A stretch of 64,000 nt of DNA from Davidsoniella eucalypti (GCA_004009845.1 RMBW01000021.1:124001-188000); one strand, 5' to 3'. Positions 1 through 11,235 are shown, counted from the stretch's first letter. Notes: generated by a model from the sequence alone, not told the origin. Numbers and translations: made by a program.

Positions 1-632
1 CTCAGCTCCTCTTCCCACTCAGTGACGGCCTTCCAGCCAGCGGGCTTGTTGTCTATAGTGATGTTAGGACTAGGCGCCAACTGCGGTGATATGAACCTTT
101 TGATATGACTTACAGTTTTCAACGTTCCAGATAAAGCCCAAGAAACCGCCGGGCTTCAGAATCCGAGAAAATTCGCGTAGACTATCCTTATTCGCAAACC
201 AGTGGAAAGACTACAGATTTACATTAGTGACCACTTCTCTATCAACCATCTATTCAAGCAGGAACTAACCTGAGCTGCAATCACAACATCGTAGATACCG
301 TCTTCAGCGGGGATTTCATTTGCCGTTCCAGGTGCCAGCTTGACGCCAGGTAGGTTCTTGGCTTCTAGCTGCTTACGCATGCCTGCGACGGGCTCAACGG
401 CTAATATTTTATAGCCTTCAGGGCGCCGGGCCAGACATTCAGTGAACTTGCCCGTTCCGGCTGCGATTTCCAGAATCATGGCACCTTTCTGGCCCTTGAT
501 GCCAATTTTTGCTAGCAGATCGTCAGTGGCTTCGTCGACGTAGCTGGGACGGAAAGCGTCATAGCTTTTGCCGTCCATAAAGCCTAGAGAGGCACTTGAG
601 TGGACTTTTAGGTCTCCTGTGGATGAAGGCAT
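1..632 (-). CDS. SAM-dependent methyltransferase (partial, 3' end outside window)
   Basis: Class I SAM-dependent methyltransferase, type 11-like, probably cytosolic; the substrate cannot be told. The start is the ATG at 632. Exon 1 runs 632-270, exon 2 210-114 and exon 3 52-1, where the window cuts it. Introns are 269-211 and 113-53; the second has a CTAAC branch site just before its TATAG acceptor. Motif I is visible as ILEIAAGTGKFTE, followed by the acidic loop AVEPVAGM and the motif YDVVIAAQ. Exon 2 then gives SFHWFANKDSLREFSRILKPGG, the post-motif region typical of the family, and exon 3 continues WNVEN-YNKPAGW. Frame is kept through both junctions, so the gene looks intact as far as it goes. 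It is divergent from the tubulin cofactor gene across about 1.3 kb. Confidence 0.85.
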
Positions 633-1932
633 GGTTGTTGGTGACTATTGACTTGGTTGATTCTGTGTTGATGTGTTATGGCATATAGCAATACCATAAA
701 AAGATGGACAAATATCAGGTATTGTTGAGCAACCAATTCTATATTTATACACAGCTCAATTATTGGTGCCCTTAAATGTTGCAATTATGCCCTCATGAGC
801 ACGCTCAATGTTTATCATATCACAGAATAGCGTTTGCGGGGAACGGGACTTCAAAGAGTAATAGACTATGATTGATTCGGCACCTAAAGCGGCTACGGTA
901 GCGATTACGGCTTACTAGTCTACTGCAACAAGCAATTCCTTAGTCCGTTCATATCAAGGAGCGGAACGAAAGAGGACCGTGTACATTCAAGCAGTGTACT
1001 GTTTGCCGGTATTATGTTCCATTCACAAGTCGGCAATCAAGATATATATCACGGCGAAGTTCACGGCCGAATTTAGCTTATAACCTCGCAAAAATAGTTA
1101 AGAAGCGATAATGCCTTCTACCGATACTCTACATATATTCTAAGCGCCGAAAGCCTTCGGAGACTCGGCTCGGCTAGAAGAATAGCGATAGAAAGCTGCC
1201 GCCAGGCTCCCTTGTAATGGAATGTCCTGATTTGGTATTGAGGGAGGGTGGAGCTCTGGAGCTTACTTGAAGATTATGAGTTACAAAAGTGAGTTGCATG
1301 GAGTAACTCATTGGAGAAAAGCTTGATTTAAAAGGGAAAAAAACAGCGGACAAAGAAATCCGATCTTGCATAAATTGTATAAATGGACACGAAACGCGGG
1401 GTTATATGTCAGATCATATGATATAGAGGATTAGAAGGAAGACCGCTTCTATTCTATTTGGGCTGTTTGGAGTCATGAAAAGACATCTGAGCTAGTTGTA
1501 ATCGCTCGACTGAATACTTTGAAAGGGCTTGTCCCAATACCCTATGTATGCTACCGTTGCTAGGGTTAAACACACCCCACTATTTACACATCACGGACGC
1601 CTAATAAACAAAACAAATGGCAGAAAAGCTAACATATCCTAACATGTGAATTGATCTCTAGCTAAAACTTGAGTATTAACGGTTGATGTAAGTGAGATTG
1701 TTGTCAATGCTTATTTAGATACATAAATTCTGTATCAACAGAACAGTGCATTTTAGACAAGACCGTTTTCCACGCAAGAATATTAGGCCTCGGCAAACAG
1801 AGAACTGCCATATATTAACTATATTAATGGGAGAGAGATTATTGTACGCATGATAAGTAAACCCTTGTTGTAGTGGCTACTAACTTCGCCTCAAAGCTAT
1901 CATCGTTCATTTTTATAGTACACGTTGGAAAT
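633..1932. other. Intergenic region between divergent genes
   Basis: No protein-like reading frame is supported in these 1.3 kb. The stretch must hold the promoters of the methyltransferase (leftward) and of the tubulin cofactor gene (rightward). I see no repeat or RNA gene in it. Confidence 0.6.
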
Positions 1933-3907
1933 ATGCCGCCATTTTATATAGGTCAACGTCTTTCATATGATGGCGCGCTCTGTACTATCCGGTATATCGG
2001 CACAGTAGCACAAACTACTGGTGAATGGCTCGGCGTAGAATGGGACGATCCATCTCGCGGAAAGCACCCCGGCCAACACAAAGATACGAAGTACTTCAAA
2101 TGTAAGCATATTACTTCGAGCGTTGGGCTCCTCCATGTATAAATGCTGACTTGTAGTCTCTAGGTCTTTCACTATCCCCCACTGCCGCGTCATTTGTGCG
2201 CCCTTCGCGGCCATATCAGCCTGCCCAAAGTTTCGTTAGCGCTGTCTATGAAAAGTATACTTCTGAAGTCGACCGGGAAACTAGTGCGATTCGGGCCGCT
2301 AAGCAGATCCGGATTGGCTCAAAGATGGCTCAAGAGGTCGGGTTCGACAAGATTCGTCGGCAGTTGGCTAAGGTCGAGGACCTCAAGATCATCATTGTTG
2401 ATAGCTACCGTGTAGGGTTTGTAGTAGGAGAAGGTGACAAGAGTGTTTTAGAGGCAGTGCCTTCTATTAGGGAACTCGATCTTGGCCGTAATGTCATAGA
2501 GGATATGGGTGTTGTCGTTGATATTTGCCGCGATCTTAAGGATCTTAGAAGCCTACGTTTAGGGTAAGAGTAGCCCTGATACCCATCGTTGGGCGATATA
2601 CTAACTTGCGCTTATGTTTTAGCGGTAATCGTTTCCTCGATGTCCTAAACAACGAAGGCCTGAAGAACGCTGGCTCGGTGTTTTCTAACGTCAAGGAACT
2701 TGCATTGAATGAAAATCTCATGACCTGGGAAGAGATTGTTCACGTCACCTCTCACTTCCCAAATCTTGTATCTCTCAATTGTGGAACCAACCAGCTTTCA
2801 GTACTCCCACCAATCACTTTTGGGCTGCTAAGTTCAACATTGACGTCACTAAATCTGGAGCTCAACACCTTCACAGCCCTTTCGGACTTTGCTGCTATTT
2901 CTGAGCTCAAGAAGCTACGCAATCTCCATCTGAAGGGAAATCAAATAGCAGCGATAAACAAACCGGAAGCCCAGGTCCCTGTGTTTTCAGAGAGCCTTCA
3001 TTATCTAGATGTATCATACAATGATATTTCGTCATGGGAGTTTGTCGATGGTCTTTTAGAGAGTTGTCCTGGACTACAGTCGCTTCGCATAGCACATAAC
3101 CCTGTCTACGAAACAAACTCCTCTGGTGGTGATGTTGGAAGCGCCACCCGTGTCGTTTCGGAGGAGTCTCACATGATCACTATTGGCAGACTTCAACAGA
3201 TCAAGACGCTTAACTTCGTTAGCATTAGCCCCGACGACCGAGCTAATGCTGAAATGTTCTATCTCTCGCGTATAACGCGTGAACTGGCTGCAGTTGCAGA
3301 AGGAGATGAAGCAAAGGAGGTTCTTGAGTTGCACCCAAGATACCAGAACTTGTGTGACATTTATGGTACACCTGAGGTGATTCGCCGCAACGACGTCAAT
3401 CCTGATTTCCTAGAGGCGCGACTTATCGAAGTCAATTTCTATTCCAAAGAACAGCCCGAAGCTGTCCATACTAAGAAGATCCCCAAGTCTTTTGACATAT
3501 ACGCCGTCAAGGGATTCGCAGGAAAGATATTCGGACAGGACCCAATAAACCTCGGATTAATCTGGGAGACCGGCGAGTGGGATCCTGTGGCCGCGCTCGA
3601 TGAAACGGACGAATTAACGCAGGCTACTCTTGACGAGGACTACAGCAGCGATGAGGAAGACGCCAATGTCGAGCAAGAGCGCATAGGTGCCTTGAGAGAT
3701 ATCAAGGACACCACTTCGGATAACGGATCAAAGCAAGGCACCATCGAAAGTATGGACGCCGATCAGGTCGAAGAAAACGAAGGAGCAGATGGAAAAAAGG
3801 CCATGGGCCGCTGGATCAAGCGCGAAGTCAAACTAAAAGATGGCGCACGCCAACTGGGCTTCTGTGTGGACGGGATGGAAGTCAGAGTCAGAGTTGAGAT
3901 GAAATAG
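1933..3907 (+). CDS. PAC2: Tubulin-folding cofactor E (TBCE/Pac2 family)
   Basis: Tubulin-specific chaperone E, which acts with cofactors C and D on alpha/beta-tubulin heterodimers in the cytoplasm. Exons are 1933-2101, 2164-2563 and 2623-3907; introns are 62 and 59 bp with CTGAC and CTAAC branch sites. The joined frame is exactly 618 codons (617 aa plus stop). An N-terminal CAP-Gly domain (about residues 5-70) has GEWLGVEWDDPSRGKHPG and, across intron 1, YFKC-LSLSPTAASFVRP, which confirms the acceptor. Leucine-rich repeats follow (about 155-365: ELDLGRN, LRSLRLGGNRF, KELALNEN, LNLELNTF, LHLKGNQI, YLDVSYNDI). The C-terminus has a ubiquitin-like segment (about 480-545), an acidic linker and a basic end. 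Domain order and length fit the family. The in-frame GTG at 1873 is not needed, because the ATG at 1933 gives the standard CAP-Gly start. Confidence 0.93.
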
Positions 3908-4471
3908 ACGAACAAACACTATATTCTTAGATCATCGATGAGTATTCGATATGCTGAAAGGGAGGATGCGAGACGGAAGCCTTGGCTCAAGATGGAATTT
4001 CGTAGGCCGTAAAAATAGTTGGCATGTTCTGCTGTTGACTCAACTCAGAAAATCCTGTGATATCCCAGATATGATGTTTGTATTGGGTAGCTGCCCGTCG
4101 TGCTTGCTGTTGGGTACATAGAGGGAAAATAAAGTTAGAGACACAAACAACATTCAAAGGCTCAGTCATACAACTTCATTCGAACTTCTTCATTACTATT
4201 ACATTGCATTGAACTTTCCCTTCGCTTCTATAAATTACCGTGTGTTTCTAGCTTCACGGCCTTTATCCCCATCGCCTCTATACCTTATGAATTTATCATA
4301 ACAAAGTTACTCCCTACGGCTCCGTGTATCATCAGCCAATGGCCAGATAAAGCCTTTCCTAGTTTAGCCTAGTACTCATCTTGTAGGTCAGTTAGCTGGC
4401 TCGTCTATCGTTGATTTAGGGACTATGCTAACGGTCATAGAACCAGATATCCCTTTGGTCATTTCTATACG
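3908..4471. other. Intergenic region, 3' UTR of cofactor E and promoter of the CCCH gene
   Basis: About 560 bp with no supported frame. Both flanking genes point right, so it holds the terminator of the first and the promoter of the second. I see nothing else in it. Confidence 0.55.
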
Positions 4472-6739
4472 ATGGCGGCGCCAGAGCCAGCTGAGCGGCT
4501 GTACAGCCTGAACTACAACCTGTGTCTCCAACGGCCCGCGTCCGACAATCTTAGTGACCCGTACTATGTCCCCCTTATCCCCATAGACATGATTCCCGGA
4601 TGCATCCAGTTCGCCCAAATGCCTCGCCGCATCAGTACTGAGGATGCCCTGTCCGGCCAGTGGGTGTGTATCATGCAGTTGCCCATCTCCCCAGAGTCAC
4701 TTCTCGAGCCACATATAGACATCGAGCTGTATCACAAGACGAGCCGCGATTTTGTGTCTAGCTCATCGCAGGACTCGGCATCAGCAGATACTTTCGAGAG
4801 TAGCAGCTTAGTGTCAACCAGTTCGGACCTTGTTATTCGTCAACAAATACGCCCATCGAGAACCCCTGTTTGTTCAACTTCCCTAACCGCAATCGAAAAG
4901 CAGAAGAGAGATACTACTGAGTCAGCCGATGTATCTTTCCCCAGCTCAGAAGACAGTAGTGGAGGCGGTGTGCCTCTCTGGAACGATGAATACTTTCAGA
5001 CCATTATCCCGCCCGAAAATGAGGTACAAAAGTCCAGTTACTCATTTGCACAGCCTAACGGCGCCAATGCAACGACAGCAACAAGCACAAAGGCCCAAAG
5101 TTCTCGCAATCCTTCTCGCAATATTGAGTATCTTTCTAAGCTAAAGCTGGAAGCGAGAGCTCCTCAGCATGTATCATCGATTGACGTCGGACCATGTGAT
5201 GAATATACCGGTGTGCTGCCTACCAAAGGACTACAATGCCGCAATGATAACGGTGATAATGGGGAGAAATCCCCCATCGAGGAACTACGCCGACTGCGTA
5301 TCCGTTGTGGAAAGTTGCCAGAGTCATCCGCGATGCCTATAAAGTTCGAGAGTATTGATGATTCATCTATAAGCTGCGTGGCAAAGCCTGATACGCAGCC
5401 CATAGGAATGACATCGCAATCTAGCCAGCAATCGTGTGTCAGTTCTAGATCAGCTAGTAAATCTAGTGTTGAATTCGACTCTGTGGTACCATCACTTGAT
5501 CATAAGATAACCCTGCCAACAACGACAGGTTTGGAACCTCCGCCTATCTTTCGGCTTCCACCCACTGCTTGTAAACCGGTCTCGAAGCCTCTTGGTTTGT
5601 GGAACTCAATGCATCGCCAAGATCCAGTCGAACTTCCATGTACCCAGACCGGATCGATGCCACCAACAACAGGTCTCGAATTCAAAGAACCACTATTCAG
5701 CCAGGCTATGGCAAACCCAGAATCTACCCGCTATGTTACGCTACGAAACCCTATGGGAGAAAGAGTACAGCAAACTGCAACTTTTGATACACAAACGATT
5801 CCGATTCCATCATGTCTACAGAATATGCACTCAATTATAGCACAACAGTCAGTAGAAGCGGCTAAAGAGCTTGGTGCACCCACTCGGCGAAGAAGCCGTC
5901 GCGGAGGCCGTGGACGCAAGTCGGCTTCCGTGAGTTCCGCTGGTCAACTACCACAACCAAACTTGAACCCAACGGCCAATCAAATCATTGCATCGGCCAC
6001 CGTTACCTCTAAACCTCCCAACAAGCCAACCGTAAGCAAAAAGAAGGATCAAGGGTATTGCCACTCATGGTGCCATTCAGGGGAGTGTATGTATAGCGGC
6101 CATTGCACTTTCCAACACTCCATGCCACATAACCGAATTGGCCTAAAATCCGTAGGCCTTACGGAACTACCACCTTGGTATACATTGATGAGAGCCTTAG
6201 TAGACGACAGGAAGGGGCCATCAGCACCAATGGCACCAGTAGCCAGTAATACCAGCAATCAACAGGCCTATCTCAAAACTCAAAATCGACGCAGTCACCA
6301 GCAAGCCCCAAACATAGGTGGCCCAAGCAACGATGTCAAGAAAGACAACCGTAGCCGCAAGATTTTCAACAATGCTACTACTACCCATTCAGTTATATCA
6401 AACCGTAGTGGTGGAAGGAACGGTGCTCCCAATGGAAACAGACGTCAAGATGCGCGAGGAATTCCCCGTGGGCCGCAACAAGGTGCCAACAGTAGACGAG
6501 CAGCTAACATTAGCAAAGCTATACCTGGAAGACCCTCGTCGAACACCAAGGTACTCGAGGATTTTGGTGCTCATCTAATGAAGTTTGCCAAGGAGCGGGA
6601 TGCTGCTAGACGCCGCCGCGAGCGCAAGAATGCCGAGGCCGAGCAGCAGGCGGCCCAGGAAGCAGAAGCATACCGCAAGGCGGAGATTTTGAGACGTGCC
6701 AAGGAGGCAGGCTCTGGCGACAAGCTCATTGACATATGA
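4472..6739 (+). CDS. CCCH-type zinc-finger protein, low-complexity
   Basis: Intronless 755-aa protein, a probable RNA-binding or nuclear factor; the exact role is unknown. One CCCH finger is visible: C534-x4-C539-x5-C545-x3-H549, preceded by CHSW and followed by SMPHNRIGLKSVGLTELPPWY, the post-finger context seen in a fungal-specific group. The first 95 residues look folded (YNLCLQRPASDN, DMIPGCIQFAQMP). Residues about 100-480 are Ser/Thr/Pro-rich and probably disordered. A basic RRRSRRGGRGRK patch lies before the finger, and an RG/RN-rich region follows it. The C-terminus is a highly charged helix (KFAKERDAARRRRERKN and onwards) likely to form a coiled coil. The start at 4472 is the first ATG of a long open frame. 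Confidence is high that it is a gene, low on function. Confidence 0.85.
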   Translation: MAAPEPAERLYSLNYNLCLQRPASDNLSDPYYVPLIPIDMIPGCIQFAQMPRRISTEDALSGQWVCIMQLPISPESLLEPHIDIELYHKTSRDFVSSSSQDSASADTFESSSLVSTSSDLVIRQQIRPSRTPVCSTSLTAIEKQKRDTTESADVSFPSSEDSSGGGVPLWNDEYFQTIIPPENEVQKSSYSFAQPNGANATTATSTKAQSSRNPSRNIEYLSKLKLEARAPQHVSSIDVGPCDEYTGVLPTKGLQCRNDNGDNGEKSPIEELRRLRIRCGKLPESSAMPIKFESIDDSSISCVAKPDTQPIGMTSQSSQQSCVSSRSASKSSVEFDSVVPSLDHKITLPTTTGLEPPPIFRLPPTACKPVSKPLGLWNSMHRQDPVELPCTQTGSMPPTTGLEFKEPLFSQAMANPESTRYVTLRNPMGERVQQTATFDTQTIPIPSCLQNMHSIIAQQSVEAAKELGAPTRRRSRRGGRGRKSASVSSAGQLPQPNLNPTANQIIASATVTSKPPNKPTVSKKKDQGYCHSWCHSGECMYSGHCTFQHSMPHNRIGLKSVGLTELPPWYTLMRALVDDRKGPSAPMAPVASNTSNQQAYLKTQNRRSHQQAPNIGGPSNDVKKDNRSRKIFNNATTTHSVISNRSGGRNGAPNGNRRQDARGIPRGPQQGANSRRAANISKAIPGRPSSNTKVLEDFGAHLMKFAKERDAARRRRERKNAEAEQQAAQEAEAYRKAEILRRAKEAGSGDKLIDI

Positions 6740-7146
6740 GCCACCACCAACTCCTGAAGAGTGACTGTCTAATGTGTAGATCACGATGTCTGGGCCATGT
6801 TGGGAGGAAACATAGATTAAAAGCATTTAGATATCAGTGTTATTATTTTCTTCTAGTTTACGATTCATCCTGTACCTTAGACTAGGGCGAGTAAGGAGGA
6901 CTAATAGATGATATCAACATATTTGTACACCTGAGAGGGCCATGATAGTCGCTAGTTTATAAAGTTGTTGTTCGGGAACTAGAAGTCATACAGAGTACAG
7001 CGGTTGGGTTTTGTCGTAGGACCAGCTTGCAAGTAACTCTCTGTTTTCGACATGTACCTGCTCGATTTTCTCGATTTGTTAAATTCCCCGCTTTTCCGAA
7101 CAGTAGTCATTTTTCCACCTTTTTCCTAGCTCTTCATATGGCTTGA

Positions 7147-8245
7147 TTTGAGTTGATTTGATTATATTTAACGTCCACCTAAATCACTAAGATCATACGA
7201 CGCCGGATTGGCTACCGGACAGATATTTAATGTTGTGCCTGTATATTAAAGTTGTTTTGGCAATTTTAAAGTGTAAAGACTAGTTTGGAATGTAGCGATA
7301 AGTGCAAAGCAAAGAAAGGTAATAAATAGTAAAGGAAAGTAGTAGAAAGAAGCAGTAAAAACAAAATAGAGGAAACAAGAAGAGCGAAAAAACCTTGTCA
7401 CAACTGTAGAATCATCAAAAGAAAGCAGCACCCAATCAAAACATCATTCACATGCTCCTCAGGCCAGGAAGCCCTCCTCACAATCCGCGAAATCGTCCTC
7501 GTCTTGATTCCCCAAGTCCGAGGGACAGACTGGGAGTGTTGCGCCGTCACCCATGCGGCCTCAACTCGGGTTTCAGCCATCAGAATGCCCACCCTCCGCT
7601 CGACAAACTCAATAGCTTTGTATGTGCAGGACGACACCGTCCCCTAGCCCCGAAGAACTAGTGGTCCATACCTCCACTATGAGCAACAAAAACAAATACA
7701 AAAAAAGAAAACCCCCCAAGAAAACAGTGTATCCACAAAACTATTCCAAAAGACAGACCCACAAAACCAACTCCCTAGTGGAGCTACCATCCCCACTATT
7801 CAAGAGGCTGGTAATCGTAGTCGTAAGAAAGAAAAGAAATTGGCGTAATCGAGCCGGGTGCTATGGATGAAGCACAGCGACAAGATTCCCGCGTTGCGGG
7901 TCGGGCATCCGGAACCTTCAAAATGCTGCCCGCCGTGTGTGAGTGTGGTTCCCTGAGGTGAGTGATTGACTCGAGAGACCAACGATCGAAAAGGTGCGGG
8001 GTCGGTCGCTAGTGAGAACATCCCTCGAGAGGAAATCGGGCTCAAGGCCTCACGAAACGGTGCTTCGAGGTCGACAAATGTTGAGAAAGAAAATGAGAAT
8101 GGACAGCAGCATTGGGGATATGTGCTGGTCGCTCTTAAAACCCACGACGAAGGGGAAAGATTCGTCTTTGGACGGAGGGGGAGGTACTCGAACTCAAAGG
8201 TACCCCCCCCCCCCCGAGAGTTGTAGGGGCGAAGGTGGTTGGCTC
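7147..8245. repeat. Dispersed repeat, copy 1 (transposon relic, class unresolved)
   Basis: This stretch is clearly homologous, in the same orientation, to 41830-42500. Shared blocks include the left edge (TTGATTTGATTATAT), a block with CGACGCCGGATTGG, one with CTCGACAAA and AGCTTTGTATG, one with GCTATGGATGAAGCAC and GACAAGATTCCCGCG, and a right block with GGTACTCGAACTCAAAGG followed by a C-run (13 C here, 7 in copy 2). Copy 1 carries about 360 bp (roughly 7219-7582) absent from copy 2. Both copies share short minus-strand peptides (TYKAIEFVERR here, TYKAIDFVERR in copy 2; GILSLCFIHSTRLDY in both), which suggests a decayed coding element read leftward. No complete transposase or reverse transcriptase is visible. 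Ends and target duplications were not resolved. Confidence 0.75.
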
Positions 8246-8289
8246 TTCATATGGCATTTGTCGGCCTCTGGGCTTGCACACAAACTCAA

Positions 8290-8595
8290 CTAACTCGTCG
8301 ACTTGGGGTGATTCGTTGGACATTTCCCTGTTTCCGGTGTTGGCGAAGGGGGCCGGATTTGTTGATCGTCTGCACGGGACTGTGCAATCAACAGCTGTTG
8401 TTGGACTTCATGGTATTCTTGCCGTAGCTTTTCATGCTGGCTATCGAACTGGCTTACTTCTTCTGCACGTTGTTGTTGGAGCTGTTGCAGTTGTCGCTGA
8501 AATTCACGTTGTTTACGTGCTATCTGGCTTCTGATATCTTGGGCTATTTGGGGTATTTCTTGAAGTCTAAGCTCCAGATCCGTTATTTTAGACAT
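8290..8595 (-). CDS. Small coiled-coil ORF beside the repeat (possible Gag-like relic)
   Basis: A 101-aa ATG-started frame beginning MSKITDLELRLQEI. Residues about 5-75 are strongly helical and Gln/Glu/Arg-rich with heptad-like spacing, followed by a short proline tail (PPSPTPETGK). It reads leftward toward repeat copy 1. In an overlapping minus-strand frame (8135-8323) a second open segment continues (ESPQVDELVEFVCKPRGRQ), as if a longer protein had been broken by a frameshift. Coiled-coil N-termini are common in retroelement Gag/ORF1 proteins, but no zinc knuckle, protease or polymerase is present. It could also be a stand-alone small gene or chance. No function is claimed. Confidence 0.35.
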   Translation of the reverse strand: MSKITDLELRLQEIPQIAQDIRSQIARKQREFQRQLQQLQQQRAEEVSQFDSQHEKLRQEYHEVQQQLLIAQSRADDQQIRPPSPTPETGKCPTNHPKSTS

Positions 8596-9180
8596 AATGA
8601 GTAGTTGTATGGTGGTCAAGTAGTATAATAGTCAAGTTGTATAGTAGTATATTAGTATAATGGTCTGATGATATATATCTGTATTGTTTTATAGTTGTGT
8701 TGTGTTTTAAGTAGTTGTTCAGAAAAGCGGGGAGTTTTAAAAGTGGGGAAGATGGTCCCACGACAAAAACCCAACCGCTGTTACTGTGTAAGAGTAATTG
8801 GAGTCCACGGACTTAGCTAAACAGAGATAAGCAAGCTTAAGTTCGAAAACACTAGGCGGTGGTAAAAAGAAATAAAGAATAAACTCCGAAATGCTGCCAT
8901 TCTTGACAAATCTGACATTGAACGCGAAGAGCGAGCAAAAAAGAAAATCAAACAGTAACTTCTCTCGACGTGATATATGAATAAAAATCATCGAATCAGC
9001 GAACGGCTGTGCTCGGGAAAAGTAGGTTCTCGAATCGGCATAGGGCGTGGCAGTAACCGCTTACAGCTGAAAGTGAGCGTCAACCTTTGATGTCATAAAT
9101 AGACGTTGGGTTCTCCAGATTTCCAAGAGATTTTGTTCCGTAGAAATCACTTATTCCCTATCGCTACTAATACACAAATC

Positions 9181-10342
9181 ATGCCCGAAGTCACTGGAAA
9201 GCAGGTTAGCCCAGTCGGCTATGGCCTCATGGGTGAGCTTCTTCTTCTATATGAACCGACTTAGTCTTACTACCAAGGCTTCATATAACTAACCAACATC
9301 TCAACTTTCAGGCCTCTCATGGCGTCCTAAGCCGTGCTCGCTCGACCAAGCCATCGAGGCCATGCACATGGCACTAGCCAAGGGCGCCAACTTTTGGAAC
9401 GGCGGCGAGTTCTACGGCACGCCCGAGTACAACAGCATGACGGTGCTCTCGGCATACTTTGCCAAATATCCCGAGGACGCCGACAAAGTTGTCCTTTCGA
9501 TGAAGGGTTGCGCCGACGTTGCACGGCTCAAGCCCGACGGCTCGCCGGCCTTTGTGCGCAAGTCCATCGACAACATCCTAGCGGGCCTAGGAGGTCGCAA
9601 GTTCGTTGATGTGTTTGAATGTGCGCGTAGAGACCCCCATGTTCCGCTAGAACTTACGCTCGAGACGATTCAGAGGGAATATATCGATACTGGCAAGATT
9701 GGTGGCGTGGCGCTGTCAGAGGTTTCGGCGGAAACAATCCATGAAGCTGTCAAGTATGTCAAGGTCTCGGCAGTCGAAATCGAGCTGAGTTTGTGGGCTA
9801 CTGAGCCATTGACGAATGGCATTGCGGTGGCTTGCGCGCAGTACGGCATTCCGATGGTTGCATACTCGCCTCTCGGGCGCGGAGTAAGTCCTCGACATTT
9901 ATCCGCCATGAACACGTCCTAGGTAATATCAAGATACTGACAGTCTTTCTTTTTTTTTTTTTTTTTTGCTATCTAGGCACTCACTGGCGCAATCCGCAAG
10001 CGGGAAGACATCGATGCCGACAGCATGCTTCAGCACTTCCCGCGCTTCAATGAGCAAAACTTCGCCTCTAACCTAGAACTATGCGAGAAACTATTTGAAT
10101 TTGCCGAGAAGAAGGGATGCACACCGGCGCAGTTGGCTGTTAGCTGGATACTTGCACAGGCCAAGAAGCCCGGCATGCCGGAGATCATCGTTATTCCGGG
10201 CGCAACTACGGCGGCCCGTGTAGAGGAAAACAGCACGGTGGTAGAGCTTACAGAGCAGGAACTCGTGGAGATTGATACGATTTTGGCCAAGTTTGAGATT
10301 GTTGGTGGCCGGTACCCAGACGGTGCGCCGATCAACACTTAA
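9181..10342 (+). CDS. plr1: Pyridoxal reductase / pyridoxine 4-dehydrogenase, aldo-keto reductase family
   Basis: NADPH-dependent interconversion of pyridoxal and pyridoxine (vitamin B6 salvage), cytosolic, by resemblance to fission yeast Plr1 (AKR8 group). Exons are 9181-9232, 9312-9883 and 9977-10342, giving 329 aa. The donors are GTGAGC and GTAAGT; intron 2 contains an uninterrupted T tract of about 18 bases. The start MPEVTGKQVSPVGYGLMG-LSWRP and the later GEFYG, SMKGCAD, DVFECARRDP, GLSEVSAE-type (VALSEVSAETI), YSPLGRG-ALTG and IPGATT motifs match the group. Of the usual AKR tetrad, Tyr52 and Lys82 are present, the Asp position is Asn47 (FWNGGEFYG) and the His position is Cys121. The Cys is usual for this subgroup. 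It is convergent with the glutaredoxin gene. Confidence 0.88.
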
Positions 10343-11235
10343 GATAGAGAAAGCAGAACCCCCCCACAGCGCTCTGGTTATTCTATAGTCGAATAAAGTA
10401 CTATGGCGTGAGTGAGTCTATAAGCAATACAGAGAACTCATTCTTGACATTTCATATTCTACGAAGTGTATTGGCGTTGATAGACTGTAGCAAAGGCACT
10501 GTGTTACGAGGCTATGCTATGGATTGCGGATCAATATAAGGCATCAAGTAAAGACCATACGATATATCACTCAAAGTCATCAATGTTATGTCTGTCACCA
10601 TCCATTATAACCTTTTCGCTATTTTTGACGCTAAGAATTATGCGTTTCAGGGATCTTTACAAAAAAAAAAGAGATCACTGTGACTTTACAGAAGTAGCCA
10701 AATCATCCCACTATTCTGCAGTTAGGGTTGCAATGCTACTGGTAAAGTGACCAGGTAGAAATATTCGTAGTTCTAGGATTCCAAGACATCTTTATGCACA
10801 CATCTCATCTATCTACTTGGTTTATGGCCTTGTTTTGATACAGATTAGAAGGAAAATATCTGTATTTTGTTTTTATGAGACGTTATTTGGAATTTGATAT
10901 GCTGGAAAACAGCAATAAATTTATTCATTAGAAAGGGGGTAGTAGTAGTAGATATCAGAGGTTGAGTATTCAATGAATTTTAGTCTGAAGTGAAAAAGAG
11001 AAAAAAAAAGTAATGTGAAGAGAAGAGAAGAGAGGAAGAAACCCAAACGCCACGGAATAGACAACGCCAGAGACAGAAGAAATCAAGTGTGTAGAAGGAA
11101 CCCAAAAAGAAGAGAAGATGATATCATGAGCCATCCACAGAAGCTCAGATAAAAGATCTACAAATGTACATAGAAGACAGAAAGGCGTGGAAAGAAAATA
11201 GGTGAAAATAACGAGAGAAGAAGATGTGGCCGAGT
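10343..11235. other. Intergenic region between convergent genes
   Basis: About 890 bp holding the 3' UTRs and terminators of the reductase (+) and the glutaredoxin (-). Purine-rich A/G runs lie at 10980-11040. No supported gene. Confidence 0.55.

Larger units (their letters stand above)
6740..9180. other. Intergenic region containing a dispersed repeat
   Basis: A 2.4-kb gap between the CCCH gene and the pyridoxal reductase gene. It holds repeat copy 1 (about 7147-8245) and a small coiled-coil ORF (8290-8595, minus). The remainder (6740-7146 and 8600-9180) shows no supported gene; the last 200 bp are the reductase promoter. Confidence 0.6.

Noticed and set aside
1174..1371. Short minus-strand frame upstream of the methyltransferase
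   Set aside because: 65 codons with no motif, in promoter DNA, with no splice-linked partner.
8180..8200. B-box-like GTTCGAGTACC (minus strand) in both repeat copies, suggesting a tRNA-derived SINE
   Set aside because: No A box lies at the proper distance and the repeats carry coding-like peptides; kept only as an unclassified repeat.
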